Positions 17,993 to 27,199 of a DNA stretch of 64,000 bases are shown in pieces. A program made the translations under genes and the position numbers. The notes beneath the pieces are model-generated. The model saw only the letters and a program-made list of their open reading frames with translations, had not been told where the DNA came from and did no database searches. Origin of the DNA: Micromonospora tarapacensis (GTDB lineage Bacteria; Actinomycetota; Actinomycetes; Mycobacteriales; Micromonosporaceae); NCBI RefSeq assembly GCF_019697375.1, contig NZ_JAHCDI010000003.1:682001-746000 (forward strand), read 5' to 3'. Numbering within the stretch: position 1 is the first letter of the stretch; each line of letters opens with the position of its first letter.

Positions 17993-20140
17993 TCATGGGC
18001 CAAGGTGGGCGCGGAGAAAGTCGAGCTCCAGGTGGAGGAGGCGTTCGGAGAGGCCACCGGCCGCCATGTGGGTGGCGCCGGTCAGCGGCAGCACCGAGTG
18101 CGGCCGGCCGGTGGCCAGCAGCGCCGCGGACAGCCGGAGCGTGTGCGCCGCCACCACGTTGTCGTCCACCATGCCGTGGACCAGCAGCAGCGGTCGGGTC
18201 TGCGCCGGATCGGTGACCGGCTCGGCGGCCAGCTCCACAAGCGAGTGGTGCGCGTACACGTCCTCACCGTCGGCGGGCGGGCCGAGATAGCGCTCGGTGT
18301 ACGCGGTGTCGTAGAGGGCCCAGTCGGTGACCGGCGCACCGGCGATCCCGCACCGGAACAGCTCCGGATGGCGCAGCACCGCCAGGCCGGCCAGCCAGCC
18401 GCCGAACGACCAGCCCCGCACCCCGACCCGGCTCAGGTCCAGGTCCGGGTGCTTGTCGGCGAGCGCGGTGAGCGCCTCCACCTGGTCGAGCAGGATCACG
18501 TCGGCCACCCGCCGGTGGATGGCCTTCTCGTACGACGGGGCGATGCCCGGTGTGCCCCGGTTGTCGACCACCACCACCGCGAAGCCGGCGTCGGCCCACC
18601 ACTGCCGCTCCAGCCAGGCCGACCGGGCGGCGAGCACCTCCTGGTGCCCCGGCCCGCCGTAGACGTCCAGCAGCACCGGCAGGCGGCGGCCGGTGACGTG
18701 GTTGTCCGGGTAGAGCACCGCCGTGGGCAGCCGACGGTCGGTGACCCGTTCCAGCAGCGGCAGCGGGGAGTAGCCGCAGGTGGCGGCCAGCGACCGCAGG
18801 GTGCCCACCTCCCGGTCGCCCTGCCGCACCGTCCACCGGGTGCCCGCGTGGTCGAGTGAGGCGCTGCCGACGACCAGCACGTCGCCGCCGACCGCGGCGA
18901 CGTGCCACCCGGCGTCGCCGGTGAGCCGGCGGGCGTCGACCCCACCGCCGATGCTGGTCCGCACCCGGAACAGGTGCTGCTCGCTCGGTTCCCCGTCGCT
19001 CGCCTCGACCAGCAGGTCGGCCGGGCCGCTGCCGGCGGCGAGCCGGCCGACGACCCGGCGCACGTACAGCGAGGGCGGGGTGAGCAGGGTGCCGTCGGCG
19101 AACAGGCAGCGGGCGTCGTACCCGTCGTGGGCCAGCTCGCCACCGACCAGCACCCGCCCGTCGGGCAGGTGCGCGGGCGTGCCCGGGATCGGCTCCACCC
19201 AGCGCGGGTCGGCCAGCTCGGCGTGCACCTGGGTCTCGCCGGTGCGCGGGTCGACCGCGAGCACGAGCCCGTGCTGCTGCGAGCGGCGCAGCACGGTGAT
19301 CAGCGGGGCGCCGTCGCCCCAGTGCACCGCGGTCAGGTACGGGTAGGTCTCCCGGTCCCAGTGCACGTCGACCCAGCCGCCGTCGAGGTCGAGCAGGTGC
19401 AGGCTGACCTCCGCGTTCGGGCCACCCGCCACCGGGTACGCGACAGCGACCGGCGCGCTGGCCGGCTGCGCCGGATCGTGCAGGTGCCAGCGGGGCAGCC
19501 GGGACTCGTCGACCCGGGCGGCCAGCACCGACCGCCCGTCGGGCGCCCACCAGTACCCGCGGTGCCGCCCGAACTCCTCGGCCGCGATGTGCTCGGCCAG
19601 CCCCCAGACCACCCCGGAGTCCTCACCGGCCAGGATCGTGTCGCTGCCGTCGGCGTCGACCACCCGAAGTTCGCCCCGGCGCACTCCCTCGGCGGCGTCG
19701 GTCACGTAGGCCAGCCGCTGGCCGCCCGGATCCGGCCGGGGGTCGAGCACCGGACCGACGGCGGGCACCTCGATCACGTCGCGGTGCACCAGGTCGGCCC
19801 GGAAGATCCGGCCGGCCAGCGCGAACACCGCCACCCGCCCGGCGCCGTCGAGGGCGTACGCGCCGATGCCCGAGGCGCTCAGCCGCAGCCGCTCCCGCCG
19901 GGCCCGCTCCCCGGGGCTGAGCGCCGCGAGGTCGGCGTCCGCGCCGAGCAGGGCGGCCGGGTCGGCGACCAGCCGCTCCTCGCCGGTCGCGACGTCCAGC
20001 TGCCAGAGCGCGTCGGCCGGGTCCTGCGGTCCCGCCGAGCGCAGGAAGACCACCCGGGCGCCGTCGTCGGCCACGGAGACGGCGCGCGGCGCCCCGTGGC
20101 CGAACCGGCGGGTGCGGGCGGCCAGCTCGGGATAGTCCAC
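17993..20140 (-). CDS. S9 family serine peptidase (dipeptidyl peptidase IV-like)
   Basis: A 715-residue cytoplasmic prolyl-oligopeptidase-family enzyme. The N-terminal ~440 residues form a DPP-IV-type beta-propeller (VVWGLAEHIAAEEFGRHRGYWW is the conserved DPP4 signature region). The C-terminal alpha/beta-hydrolase domain has the catalytic triad: Ser578 in GWSFGG, Asp659 in HGMVDDNV, His691 in GATHM. No signal peptide is seen, so it acts inside the cell, releasing dipeptides from N-termini. The GTG start at 20140 gives DYPELAARTRRFGHGAP. It is followed by tldD-tldE, making a peptide-degradation cluster. Confidence 0.93.
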   Translation of the reverse strand: MDYPELAARTRRFGHGAPRAVSVADDGARVVFLRSAGPQDPADALWQLDVATGEERLVADPAALLGADADLAALSPGERARRERLRLSASGIGAYALDGAGRVAVFALAGRIFRADLVHRDVIEVPAVGPVLDPRPDPGGQRLAYVTDAAEGVRRGELRVVDADGSDTILAGEDSGVVWGLAEHIAAEEFGRHRGYWWAPDGRSVLAARVDESRLPRWHLHDPAQPASAPVAVAYPVAGGPNAEVSLHLLDLDGGWVDVHWDRETYPYLTAVHWGDGAPLITVLRRSQQHGLVLAVDPRTGETQVHAELADPRWVEPIPGTPAHLPDGRVLVGGELAHDGYDARCLFADGTLLTPPSLYVRRVVGRLAAGSGPADLLVEASDGEPSEQHLFRVRTSIGGGVDARRLTGDAGWHVAAVGGDVLVVGSASLDHAGTRWTVRQGDREVGTLRSLAATCGYSPLPLLERVTDRRLPTAVLYPDNHVTGRRLPVLLDVYGGPGHQEVLAARSAWLERQWWADAGFAVVVVDNRGTPGIAPSYEKAIHRRVADVILLDQVEALTALADKHPDLDLSRVGVRGWSFGGWLAGLAVLRHPELFRCGIAGAPVTDWALYDTAYTERYLGPPADGEDVYAHHSLVELAAEPVTDPAQTRPLLLVHGMVDDNVVAAHTLRLSAALLATGRPHSVLPLTGATHMAAGGLSERLLHLELDFLRAHLGP

Positions 20141-20222
20141 AGGCCAGATCGTAGGCCGGTGCCGAGCGGGATGTGAGCGACCTGAGCGGACGCGTCCACC
20201 CGGATCCGGCAGAACCGCCGGA

Positions 20223-20238
20223 TAGAGTGACCGTCGTG
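20223..20238 (+). promoter_or_regulatory. -10 box for mshB
   Basis: TAGAGT at 20223-20228 lies seven bases before the GTG at 20236. It supports that start over the upstream GTG at 20173 and suggests a leaderless mRNA. Confidence 0.5.
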
Positions 20239-21153
20239 ACGACGCTGCCTGACCGCCGCCTGCTGCTGGTCCACGCGCACCCCGACGACGAGTCCATCGG
20301 CACCGGCTCGACCATGGCCCACTACGCGGCCAGCGGTGCCCACGTCACGCTGGTCACCTGCACGCTGGGCGAGGAGGGCGAGATCCACGTGCCGGAGTTG
20401 GCCGGTCTCGCCGCCACGGAGGCGGACCAGCTCGGCGGGTACCGGATCACCGAGCTGGCCGCGGCGTGCGCCGAACTCGGCGTCACCGACCACCGCTTCC
20501 TCGGCGGCGCCGGGCGCTACCGCGACTCGGGCATGATGGGCCTGCCCACCAACGAGCACCCCCGCGCGTTCTGGCGGGCGGATCTCGACGAGGCCGCCGG
20601 GCAACTGCTGGAGATCATCCGGGAGATACGGCCACAGGTGCTGGTCACGTACGACGACAACGGCTTCTACGGCCACCCCGACCACATCCAGGCACACCGG
20701 GTGGCGATGCGGGCCGTCGAACTGGCCGCCGCGGAGGGGCTCGCCCCGGCGAAGGTCTATTGGACGGCCATGCCGCAGAGCGTGCTGGAAGCGGGCATGA
20801 CGCACTTCGCGGAGGCGTCGGACAATCCCTTCGCCGGCATCGCCGACGCCACCGAGCTGCCCTTCTGCACGCCGGACAAGGAGATCGCGGCGCGCGTCGA
20901 CGCCACCGAGCAGCACGCCGCGAAGGAGGCGGCGATGCGCTCCCACGCTACCCAGATCCCGGCCACCTCCTGGCTCTACTCGATCGCCGGCAACTTCGGT
21001 GCCGAGTTCATGGGGGTGGAGTACTTCACCCTCGCGCTGGGGGAGAAGGGGCCGGGCAGGGGCCCGTACGGTTGGGAGCCGGACCTGTTCGCCGGGCTGG
21101 ACGTCGCCGGTGGCCCCGAGCCCGCACCGGCCCCGTCGGCCGGCCGCCGGTGA
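20236..21153 (+). CDS. mshB: Mycothiol biosynthesis deacetylase
   Basis: A 305-residue zinc enzyme of the LmbE/PIG-L family that deacetylates GlcNAc-inositol, the second committed step in mycothiol synthesis. Metal and active-site motifs are AHPDDES (~14-20) and GHPDHIQAH; the family insert [13 protein letters not shown] is present. It separates MshB from the related conjugate amidase Mca by length and by the C-terminal region ([10 protein letters not shown]). Start 20236 is chosen for the -10 box; an in-frame GTG at 20173 would add 21 residues. The downstream membrane gene overlaps it by four bases. Confidence 0.92.
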   Translation: MTTLPDRRLLLVHAHPDDESIGTGSTMAHYAASGAHVTLVTCTLGEEGEIHVPELAGLAATEADQLGGYRITELAAACAELGVTDHRFLGGAGRYRDSGMMGLPTNEHPRAFWRADLDEAAGQLLEIIREIRPQVLVTYDDNGFYGHPDHIQAHRVAMRAVELAAAEGLAPAKVYWTAMPQSVLEAGMTHFAEASDNPFAGIADATELPFCTPDKEIAARVDATEQHAAKEAAMRSHATQIPATSWLYSIAGNFGAEFMGVEYFTLALGEKGPGRGPYGWEPDLFAGLDVAGGPEPAPAPSAGRR

Positions 21154-21608
21154 ACCTGCCCACCGCGATGTCGATCGCCCCGCAGGAGCAGGAGCAGCAG
21201 CCACCCCGGCCCGGCCGGCTGCGGCGGCCCCTGGACATCGGTCTGCGGGTGACCGGCGGGGCGCTCGCCGTCGTCGCCGCCGCGGTGAGTGCGGTGCTGG
21301 AACTGCTGCTCGCCCCGCTGCGGGTCGGCGGTTACCTGGTCGGGGTGGCGGTGCTCGTCGCCGTGGCCGTGAACGTCGTGTTGAGTTCGTTCGCCGTCGA
21401 GGCGGTCGGCCGCCGCTGGGCGGTGGCGCTGCCGGCGTTGCCCTGGGTGGCGATCATGGTGGCCGCCGCGGACCGGACCACCGAGGGCGACGTGCTGCTC
21501 GTCGGCGACTGGGTCGGGCTCACCCTGGTGGTCGCCGGCGCGATGACCTTCGCGGTGATGGCGTTCCGGTCGATCCTCGCACCGGCACCGGCTCGCGGCC
21601 GGTACTGA
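21150..21608 (+). CDS. DUF6113-like small membrane protein
   Basis: A 152-residue protein with four hydrophobic segments, starting at GTG 21150 within the mshB stop (GTGA overlap); ATG 21168 is an alternative. The N-terminus is Gln/Glu/Pro rich and cytosolic. A gene like this follows mshB in many actinobacteria, but its function is not known to me. Translational coupling suggests it is needed alongside mycothiol synthesis or is only co-expressed. Confidence 0.75.
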   Translation: MNLPTAMSIAPQEQEQQPPRPGRLRRPLDIGLRVTGGALAVVAAAVSAVLELLLAPLRVGGYLVGVAVLVAVAVNVVLSSFAVEAVGRRWAVALPALPWVAIMVAAADRTTEGDVLLVGDWVGLTLVVAGAMTFAVMAFRSILAPAPARGRY

Positions 21609-21686
21609 CGGCACTCAGCAACGGGTGGTAGATATTCCTGCCAGGAGACCCGCCATCGGGGCGGGCGGTACGGCGGGAGGCGTGTG

Positions 21687-22151
21687 ATGGGACAGCGGTG
21701 GCGTGCGGTCGGGGTGCTCGCGGTCGCACTGTTCGCGGTCAACGTGGCCGCCCGGCTGGTCATCCGGTTCGGTTTCGACGGTGACGACATCGTCGCCGAC
21801 CGGGTGTCGCTCGGGATGTTCGTGGTGATCGGTCTGATCCTGGCCGGCGTCGCGTTCGTGTGGGGCGGGCGGTGGCCACTGGCACAGTGGGCCGGTGACG
21901 TGGCCATCGCGATCGGTGTCGCGCTCGGGCTGACCGTGCTGGTCGGGCCGCTGCTGGTCGGCAACAACCCGTTCGCCGGCGGCGGCAGTACGTTCTTCGC
22001 GCAGATCGGGCTCTACCTGGTGGCGACCACCGCGGGGACGCTCCTGGGTTACCTGCTGCTGACCACGCTGGGTCGCGATCACCGTTCGCAGCGTCTCCAG
22101 CGGTACGCCGAGACCACCGCGGCCAAGCCCCGCCGCGTGGTTCGCCGCTGA
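21687..22151 (+). CDS. Hypothetical four-helix membrane protein
   Basis: A 154-residue protein with about four membrane segments and a basic C-terminus (AAKPRRVVRR). ATG at 21687 follows GGGAGG by six bases. No domain is recognised. It follows the DUF6113-like gene by 78 bases on the same strand and may share its transcript. Confidence 0.7.
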   Translation: MGQRWRAVGVLAVALFAVNVAARLVIRFGFDGDDIVADRVSLGMFVVIGLILAGVAFVWGGRWPLAQWAGDVAIAIGVALGLTVLVGPLLVGNNPFAGGGSTFFAQIGLYLVATTAGTLLGYLLLTTLGRDHRSQRLQRYAETTAAKPRRVVRR

Positions 22152-22164
22152 CCCGCCGGGCCGG

Positions 22165-23154
22165 TCAGCCCGGGGCGACCCGGGTCCGGTAGGTGTGATG
22201 GGTGGTGAAGCCGAGCTTGCGGTAGAGCGTGACGGCAGGCACGTTGCGCTGCTCCACCTGGAGGAAGGCGTCGGTTGCTCCCGTCGCGCCGGCCCACCGG
22301 GCGAGCGCGCCGACCAGTCCGGCAGCCAGGCCACGGCGGCGGGCGGCGGGCAGCACCTCGATCAGGCACAGCCCCAGCCAGCGCCCCTGCCCGGTGACCG
22401 TGCCCCGGCCGATCGCCACCAGTGCGCCGGCGTCGTACGCGTGGGCGAAGCGGACCTGGTCGACGCCGGTGAGCACCTGCCGGGCGGCGGCCGGCAGGCC
22501 ACCCTTGCGGCCGGCGGCCACCGTGAGCCAGTCGTTGGTCGGGGTGGCCGCCAGTTCGACCACGACACCGGCCGGGCCGCCCGTGCCGGCCGCGTCGATC
22601 AGCGGGCCGGTCGGCGACGCCGGCGTGAGGGCGGCGAGCGGGGCCGTCTGCACCAGCACCGGCGGGCGACTGTGCCAACCCCTCAGGTCGAGTTCGGCGC
22701 CGACCGGTGCGGCCAGCGGCAGCGGCGTGTTGACCAGCGCCCGCTGGCCCCGCTCGGCGTACCAGCGTTCGATCTCGTCCAGCGCCGCCGGCAACGGCCG
22801 GTCCGGGTCACCCACCGGCAGGGCCGAGTTGGCCCGGCCGGTCCAGCCGTCGGCGGCGCGCAGCAGCCAGTCACCGAGCCGGTCACGGGTGGGCGCCGGC
22901 CAGGCCTCGTCGGCCGCGAGCTCCAACTCCACCACCGCGGCGGCGGTGGGCCGCCGGGCCGCCGGAACCCGCTTGGCCCGGTGCACCTCCGCGATCGGGA
23001 CACGCAGCCGCCCGTGCCGCGTGGTCAATGTGAGATGGGTCTCGGTCAACTCGACCAGTTCGCCGAGGGCGTCGGAATAGACCGGGCGACCGGCGCGCAT
23101 ACCCGTGCGGCGCCGGACCACGATCCGGTGTCCCACGTCCTGCTCTCGGAGCAC
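22165..23154 (-). CDS. GNAT-family acetyltransferase with N-terminal extra domain
   Basis: A 329-residue protein. The C-terminal ~120 residues are a GNAT fold (LGLCLIEVLPAARRRGLAAGL is the acetyl-CoA loop; then NVPAVTLYRKLGFTTHHTYR). The N-terminal ~200 residues begin with a beta-rich segment (GHRIVVRRR, GELVELTETHLTLTTRHG, RVPIAEVHRAKRVP). This architecture recurs in actinobacteria beside fdxA and dapC. Substrate unknown. The GTG start at 23154 has a strong GGAGGAGG site. Divergent from fdxA. Confidence 0.85.
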   Translation of the reverse strand: MLREQDVGHRIVVRRRTGMRAGRPVYSDALGELVELTETHLTLTTRHGRLRVPIAEVHRAKRVPAARRPTAAAVVELELAADEAWPAPTRDRLGDWLLRAADGWTGRANSALPVGDPDRPLPAALDEIERWYAERGQRALVNTPLPLAAPVGAELDLRGWHSRPPVLVQTAPLAALTPASPTGPLIDAAGTGGPAGVVVELAATPTNDWLTVAAGRKGGLPAAARQVLTGVDQVRFAHAYDAGALVAIGRGTVTGQGRWLGLCLIEVLPAARRRGLAAGLVGALARWAGATGATDAFLQVEQRNVPAVTLYRKLGFTTHHTYRTRVAPG

Positions 23155-23233
23155 GATCGACCTCCTCCCCGGCGAGATACTAGGCTCTTACCGTCGCGGG
23201 TGATCGCGGCGCGTCTTGCGGAGGAGAAGACCG

Positions 23234-23560
23234 GTGACCTACATCATCGCCGAGCCGTGCGTCGATGTGCTCGACAAGGCATGCATCGAGGAGTGCCCGG
23301 TCGACTGCATTTACGAGGGCAATCGGATGCTCTACATCCACCCCGACGAGTGCGTCGACTGTGGTGCCTGCGAGCCCGTCTGCCCGGTGGAGGCGATCTT
23401 CTACGAAGACGACGTGCCGGAACAGTGGAAGGACTACACCGGCGCCAACTACGAGTTCTTCGAGGACCTGGGCTCGCCCGGCGGCGCCTCGAAGATCGGC
23501 AAGGTGGAGAAGGACACCACCTTCGTGGCCGCCCAGCCACCTCGCGGCGAGGGCCACTGA
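23234..23560 (+). CDS. fdxA: Seven-iron ferredoxin
   Basis: A 108-residue ferredoxin with Cys9/17/21/25 and Cys40/43/46/50, the pattern of one [3Fe-4S] and one [4Fe-4S] cluster, followed by the usual actinobacterial C-terminal helix (WKDYTGANYEFFEDLG). It is a soluble electron carrier, comparable to FdxC (Rv1177). The GTG start has GGAGGAG at good distance, and TAGGCT at 23182 could be its -10 box, giving a ~45-base leader. The dapC gene follows with no gap. Confidence 0.95.
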   Translation: MTYIIAEPCVDVLDKACIEECPVDCIYEGNRMLYIHPDECVDCGACEPVCPVEAIFYEDDVPEQWKDYTGANYEFFEDLGSPGGASKIGKVEKDTTFVAAQPPRGEGH

Positions 23561-24666
23561 ACCGGCCCGCCCCGGTCTCGTCGCGGCTGCCTGAGTTCAC
23601 CTGGGACGCCCTGGAGGCCGCGGCCGCGCTGGCCGTGACGCATCCGGACGGCCCGATCAACCTCTCCATGGGCACGCCGGTCGACCCGGTGCCGGAGGTG
23701 ATCCGGCGGGCGCTGGCCGATGCGGCCGACGCGCCGGGCTACCCGTTGACGGCCGGCACCCCGGCGCTGCGGGACGCGATCGCCGCCTGGGTGGCCCGGG
23801 CGTGCGGCGCCGGGGCCGACGGGCTCGGGGTGCTCCCGACGATCGGCTCCAAGGAGCTGGTCGCCTGGTTGCCCACCCTGCTCGGGGTGGGGCCCGGGGA
23901 TGTCGTCGTGGTGCCGCCGATCGCCTACCCGACCTATGAGGACGGGGCCCGCCTGGCCGGGGCCACGACCGTACGCGCCGACTCGCTGACCACCGTCGGC
24001 CCGACCTCCCGGGTACGCCTCGTCTGGATCAACTCGCCGGGCAACCCGACCGGGCGGGTGCTGCCCGCCGCCCACCTGCGCAAGGTGGTGGACTGGGCGC
24101 GGGAGCGCGGCGCGGTGGTCGCGAGCGACGAGTGCTACCTCCCGCTCGGCTGGGACGCCGCACCGGTGTCGGTGCTCTCGCCCGAGGTCTGCGGCGGCTC
24201 GTACGACTCGGTGCTGGCCGTGCACTCGCTGTCCAAGCGCTCCAACCTGGCCGGCTACCGGGCCGGCTTCGTGGCCGGTGACCCGGCGCTGGTGGCCGAG
24301 CTGCTCAAGATCCGGAAGCATGCGGGGATGATCGTTCCCGCGCCGGTGCAGGCGGCCATGATCGCCGCCCTGCGTGACGAGCGGCACGCCGACGAGCAGC
24401 GGGAGCGGTACCGCGCGCGGCGCGAGACGCTGCGGGCGGCGTTCACCGGTGCCGGCTTCGCCGTGGAGCACTCCGAGGCGGGGCTCTATCTCTGGCTGAC
24501 CCGGGGCGAGGACTGCTGGGACACGGTGGACTGGCTGGCCCGCCGGGGGATCCTGGTCGCCGCCGGTGTCTTCTACGGCCCCGGCGCCCGGCAGTACGTC
24601 CGGGCGGCGTTGACGGAGTCCGACGAGCGGATCGCCGCCGTCGCCGCCCGACTCGCCCAACCCTGA
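23557..24666 (+). CDS. dapC: Succinyldiaminopimelate transaminase
   Basis: A fold-type I PLP aminotransferase acting in lysine/diaminopimelate synthesis. Seen: the family opening LPEFTWD, VDPVPEVIR, INSPGNPTGRVLP, the PLP Lys in SLSKRSNLAGYR (~227) and ALTESDERI. Length ~369 fits. No ATG, GTG or TTG lies between the frame's entry and the conserved N-terminus; CTG at 23557, overlapping the fdxA stop (CTGA), is the only plausible start. Either CTG is used or a base is missing. The fdxA-dapC order matches M. tuberculosis Rv1177-Rv1178. Confidence 0.88.
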   Translation: MNRPAPVSSRLPEFTWDALEAAAALAVTHPDGPINLSMGTPVDPVPEVIRRALADAADAPGYPLTAGTPALRDAIAAWVARACGAGADGLGVLPTIGSKELVAWLPTLLGVGPGDVVVVPPIAYPTYEDGARLAGATTVRADSLTTVGPTSRVRLVWINSPGNPTGRVLPAAHLRKVVDWARERGAVVASDECYLPLGWDAAPVSVLSPEVCGGSYDSVLAVHSLSKRSNLAGYRAGFVAGDPALVAELLKIRKHAGMIVPAPVQAAMIAALRDERHADEQRERYRARRETLRAAFTGAGFAVEHSEAGLYLWLTRGEDCWDTVDWLARRGILVAAGVFYGPGARQYVRAALTESDERIAAVAARLAQP

Positions 24667-24801
24667 CGGCACGGCCCGCTCCCGCCCGGCCCCGCGGTCG
24701 CACTCGGCACCGGGCGGCGGTCCGGCTGGGCGATATCCTCGGCGCGGACTTCGCGCGGGGCCGCCCGGCTCCGTGCACGAGACGGAACGCCGAGGTACAC
24801 G

Positions 24802-25813
24802 ATGGTACTCACGGCTGACGGCCGCCCGCGGGTGGCGGTGGTCGGCACCGGGCTGATCGGCGGGTCGGTGCTGCTGCGGCTGCACGCCGCCGGGCTGGAG
24901 GTCACCGGCTGGGATCCGGACGAGGGGACCCGGCGGCAGGCCCGGCTGGCCGGCGTACCGACCGCGGAGCGGCTGGTCGACGCCGTGGCCGACCGGGACG
25001 TGGTCTTTCTCGGCGGGCCGCTGCCCACGCTGCCGGCGACCCTGGTCGAGGTCGCCGGGATGACCGGCGAGGAGTGCCTGCTCAGCGACGTCGGCAGCAC
25101 CAAGGCGGAACTGGCGGCGTTCGCCCTGGCGCGGGGGTTGACCCGCCGCTTCGTTCCCGGTCATCCGATGGCCGGCACCGACCGGGCCGGTCTCGCCGCG
25201 GCGCTGCCGGAGCTGTTTTCCGGCGCCAGCTGGGTGCTCTGCCCCGCGCCGGACGGGCTGGCCGCGTTCCGCCGGCTCGCCACCCTGATCACCGAGGTCT
25301 TCGCCGCCCGGGTGGTGCCGATGGCGGCGGACCGGCACGACGCCGTGGCGGCGCTCGCCTCGCACGTGCCGCACCTGCTCGCGGGGGCGCTGGCCGGCGC
25401 GGCACAGCGGTCGCCGCTGCGCGAGGCGGTCCTCGCGCTGGCCGCCGGAAGCTTCCGGGACGGCACCCGGGTCGCCGGCACCCGCCGCAGCGCACCGCGA
25501 ACATGCTGCGCGGCAACCGCGACGAGGTGCTGGCCGCACTGGCCGAGGTCACCGCCTTTCTCGACGAGTTGGCCGGGGCGCTGCGGTCCGGTGCCGGCGA
25601 GCGGCTCGCGGCCCGGTACGCCGAGGCTGGCGCCGCCCGCGCCGGCCTGGCCGGCCGCCCGTACGACCAGCAGGTGAGGTCCTTCCGGGTCGGCGAGGAG
25701 CGCGCCGAGGTGGCCTGGCTGTGCGGGCTGGGGGCGGCCGGGGACACCTCGGCGCGTGCCGGGTGGCGGACGGCACCGTCGCCTACACCGCCCACCTCCC
25801 GCAGGTCGGCTGA
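24802..25813 (+). CDS. tyrA: Prephenate dehydrogenase (two one-base frameshifts)
   Basis: NAD-dependent enzyme of tyrosine synthesis. The N-terminus has the Rossmann motif VVGTGLIGGS and then LLSDVGSTKAELA and FVPGHPMAGTDRAGL, the active-site segments. The reading frame shifts near 25485 and again near 25735. Adding a G at ACCCG|CCGCAG and one in the GGGG run at GCCGGGG|ACACC gives a continuous 337-residue protein ending GDGTVAY-type sequence at 25813. Both repairs are single missing G residues, so a sequencing artefact is the best reading. ATG 24802 has GAGG six bases upstream. Confidence 0.85.
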
Positions 25814-25892
25814 GCGCGACCGGTCGCTCCGGGGACGGCACCGCCCGCCGCCGGCCCGCCCGCATCGGTGGGCACGGCGGGTGGCCCGCCGC

Positions 25893-25907
25893 TAGGGTGA
25901 GGGCATG
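25893..25907 (+). promoter_or_regulatory. -10 box for SIMPL gene
   Basis: TAGGGT at 25893-25898, six bases before ATG 25905, with no ribosome site; leaderless layout. Confidence 0.5.
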
Positions 25908-26552
25908 GTGGACGGACCGGTGGTGACGGTGCGGGGCGAGGCGTACCGCGAGGTCGCTCCGGAACTCGCCCGGTTCACGGTGACCGCCCTGGCCCGTGAT
26001 CGGGAGCGGGAGCCGACGCTGACCCGGCTGGCCGAACGGGCTGCCGCGATCCGCGTGCTGCTCGACTCGTACGGCCCGACGATCGATCGCCGGGAGGCCG
26101 GCGACCTGCGGGTGCGGCCCGAGACTCGACGCTCCGGTGAGCGGGTGGTGGCCTGGCACGGCTCGGTGGTCACCACGGTGACGGTCAGTGATTTCGCCGC
26201 GCTCGGCGAGCTGATGCTGCGCCTGGCCGACCAGGACCAGGTCGAGGTGGCCGGGCCGTGGTGGTCGCTGCGGCCCGACAGCCCCGCCTACCGGGAGGCC
26301 CGGCACACCGCGATCGGTGACGCCCTGCAACGGGCCCGCGAGTACGCCGAGGCGCTCGGTGCCCAGGTCACCGACCTGGTCGAGTTGGCCGACGAGGGCG
26401 GCACCGCGCAGCCGATGATGGCGCGGATGGCGTTCGACGCCGGTGGTGCCGAGTCCGGCGGGCCGCCGGAGCTGGAACTCGACCCGCAGCCCCAGGGAGT
26501 GCACGCGGCCGTGCGGGCCCGGTTCACGATCAGCCGACCGGTCCTGTCCTGA
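25905..26552 (+). CDS. SIMPL-domain (DUF541) protein
   Basis: A 215-residue protein of the SIMPL/DUF541 family: it begins VVTVRGEAYREVAPELARFTV, has the central RETRRSGERVVAWHGSV-like region and the helix REARHTAIGDALQRAREYAEALGAQV. Unlike most members it has no signal peptide, so it would be cytosolic. Family proteins form large ring oligomers of unclear function. Its stop overlaps the start of the next gene (ATGA-type overlap at 26550-26552). Confidence 0.85.
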   Translation: MVDGPVVTVRGEAYREVAPELARFTVTALARDREREPTLTRLAERAAAIRVLLDSYGPTIDRREAGDLRVRPETRRSGERVVAWHGSVVTTVTVSDFAALGELMLRLADQDQVEVAGPWWSLRPDSPAYREARHTAIGDALQRAREYAEALGAQVTDLVELADEGGTAQPMMARMAFDAGGAESGGPPELELDPQPQGVHAAVRARFTISRPVLS

Positions 26553-27199
26553 TGCCCACCGCCCTGGTCCTGCCCGTCGGGGAACTGGTGGACCGCGCCC
26601 GCGCGTTGGCCGAGGCCGGCCCGCGGCAGCTGCTCGGGATCACCGGCGCCCCCGGGGCCGGCAAGTCCACGCTGGCCGCCCAGGTGGTCGAGGCGGTCGG
26701 TCCGGCCGCCCGACTGGTGCCGATGGACGGCTTCCACCTCGCCCAGGCCGAGCTGCATCGACTCGGCCGGGCCGACCGCAAGGGTGCGATCGACACCTTC
26801 GACGCGAACGGCTACGTGTCGCTGCTTCGCCGGCTGCGCCGCAAGGAGCCGACCTCGGTCTGGGCGCCCGGGTTCCGCCGGGATCTGGAGGAGCCGATCG
26901 CGGGGGCGGTCGAGGTGCCGCCGGAGGTCCGGCTGGTGGTCACCGAGGGCAACTACCTGCTGATCCCGGACTGGCCCTGGGACGAGGTCCGTGCGTTGCT
27001 GCACGACGCGTGGTTCCTGGACCTCGACGTCGACCTACGGCGGCACCGGCTGGTGGCGCGGCACGTCGCGCACGGGCGGTCGGAGCAGGACGCCCGGGCC
27101 TGGGCGCTGGGCAGTGACGAGACCAACGCGGCGCTGGTGGCCGGCACCGCCGGCCGTGCCGACCTGGTGGTCCGGCTAGCCGCGCCCTCGCCGGGGTGA
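26552..27199 (+). CDS. P-loop nucleoside/sugar kinase-like protein (PRK/pantothenate-kinase superfamily)
   Basis: A 215-residue ATP-binding protein with Walker A GAPGAGKST (~33-41), PMDGFHLAQAEL (substrate loop), DTFDANGYVSLLRRLR and VVTEGNYLLIPDWPW. This pattern is found in the uridine kinase/fructose-kinase-like group often annotated as nucleoside/nucleotide kinase family protein. The phosphate acceptor is not determinable. It is translationally coupled to the SIMPL gene and its 3' end overlaps the convergent membrane hydrolase gene by 24 bases. Confidence 0.85.
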   Translation: MPTALVLPVGELVDRARALAEAGPRQLLGITGAPGAGKSTLAAQVVEAVGPAARLVPMDGFHLAQAELHRLGRADRKGAIDTFDANGYVSLLRRLRRKEPTSVWAPGFRRDLEEPIAGAVEVPPEVRLVVTEGNYLLIPDWPWDEVRALLHDAWFLDLDVDLRRHRLVARHVAHGRSEQDARAWALGSDETNAALVAGTAGRADLVVRLAAPSPG

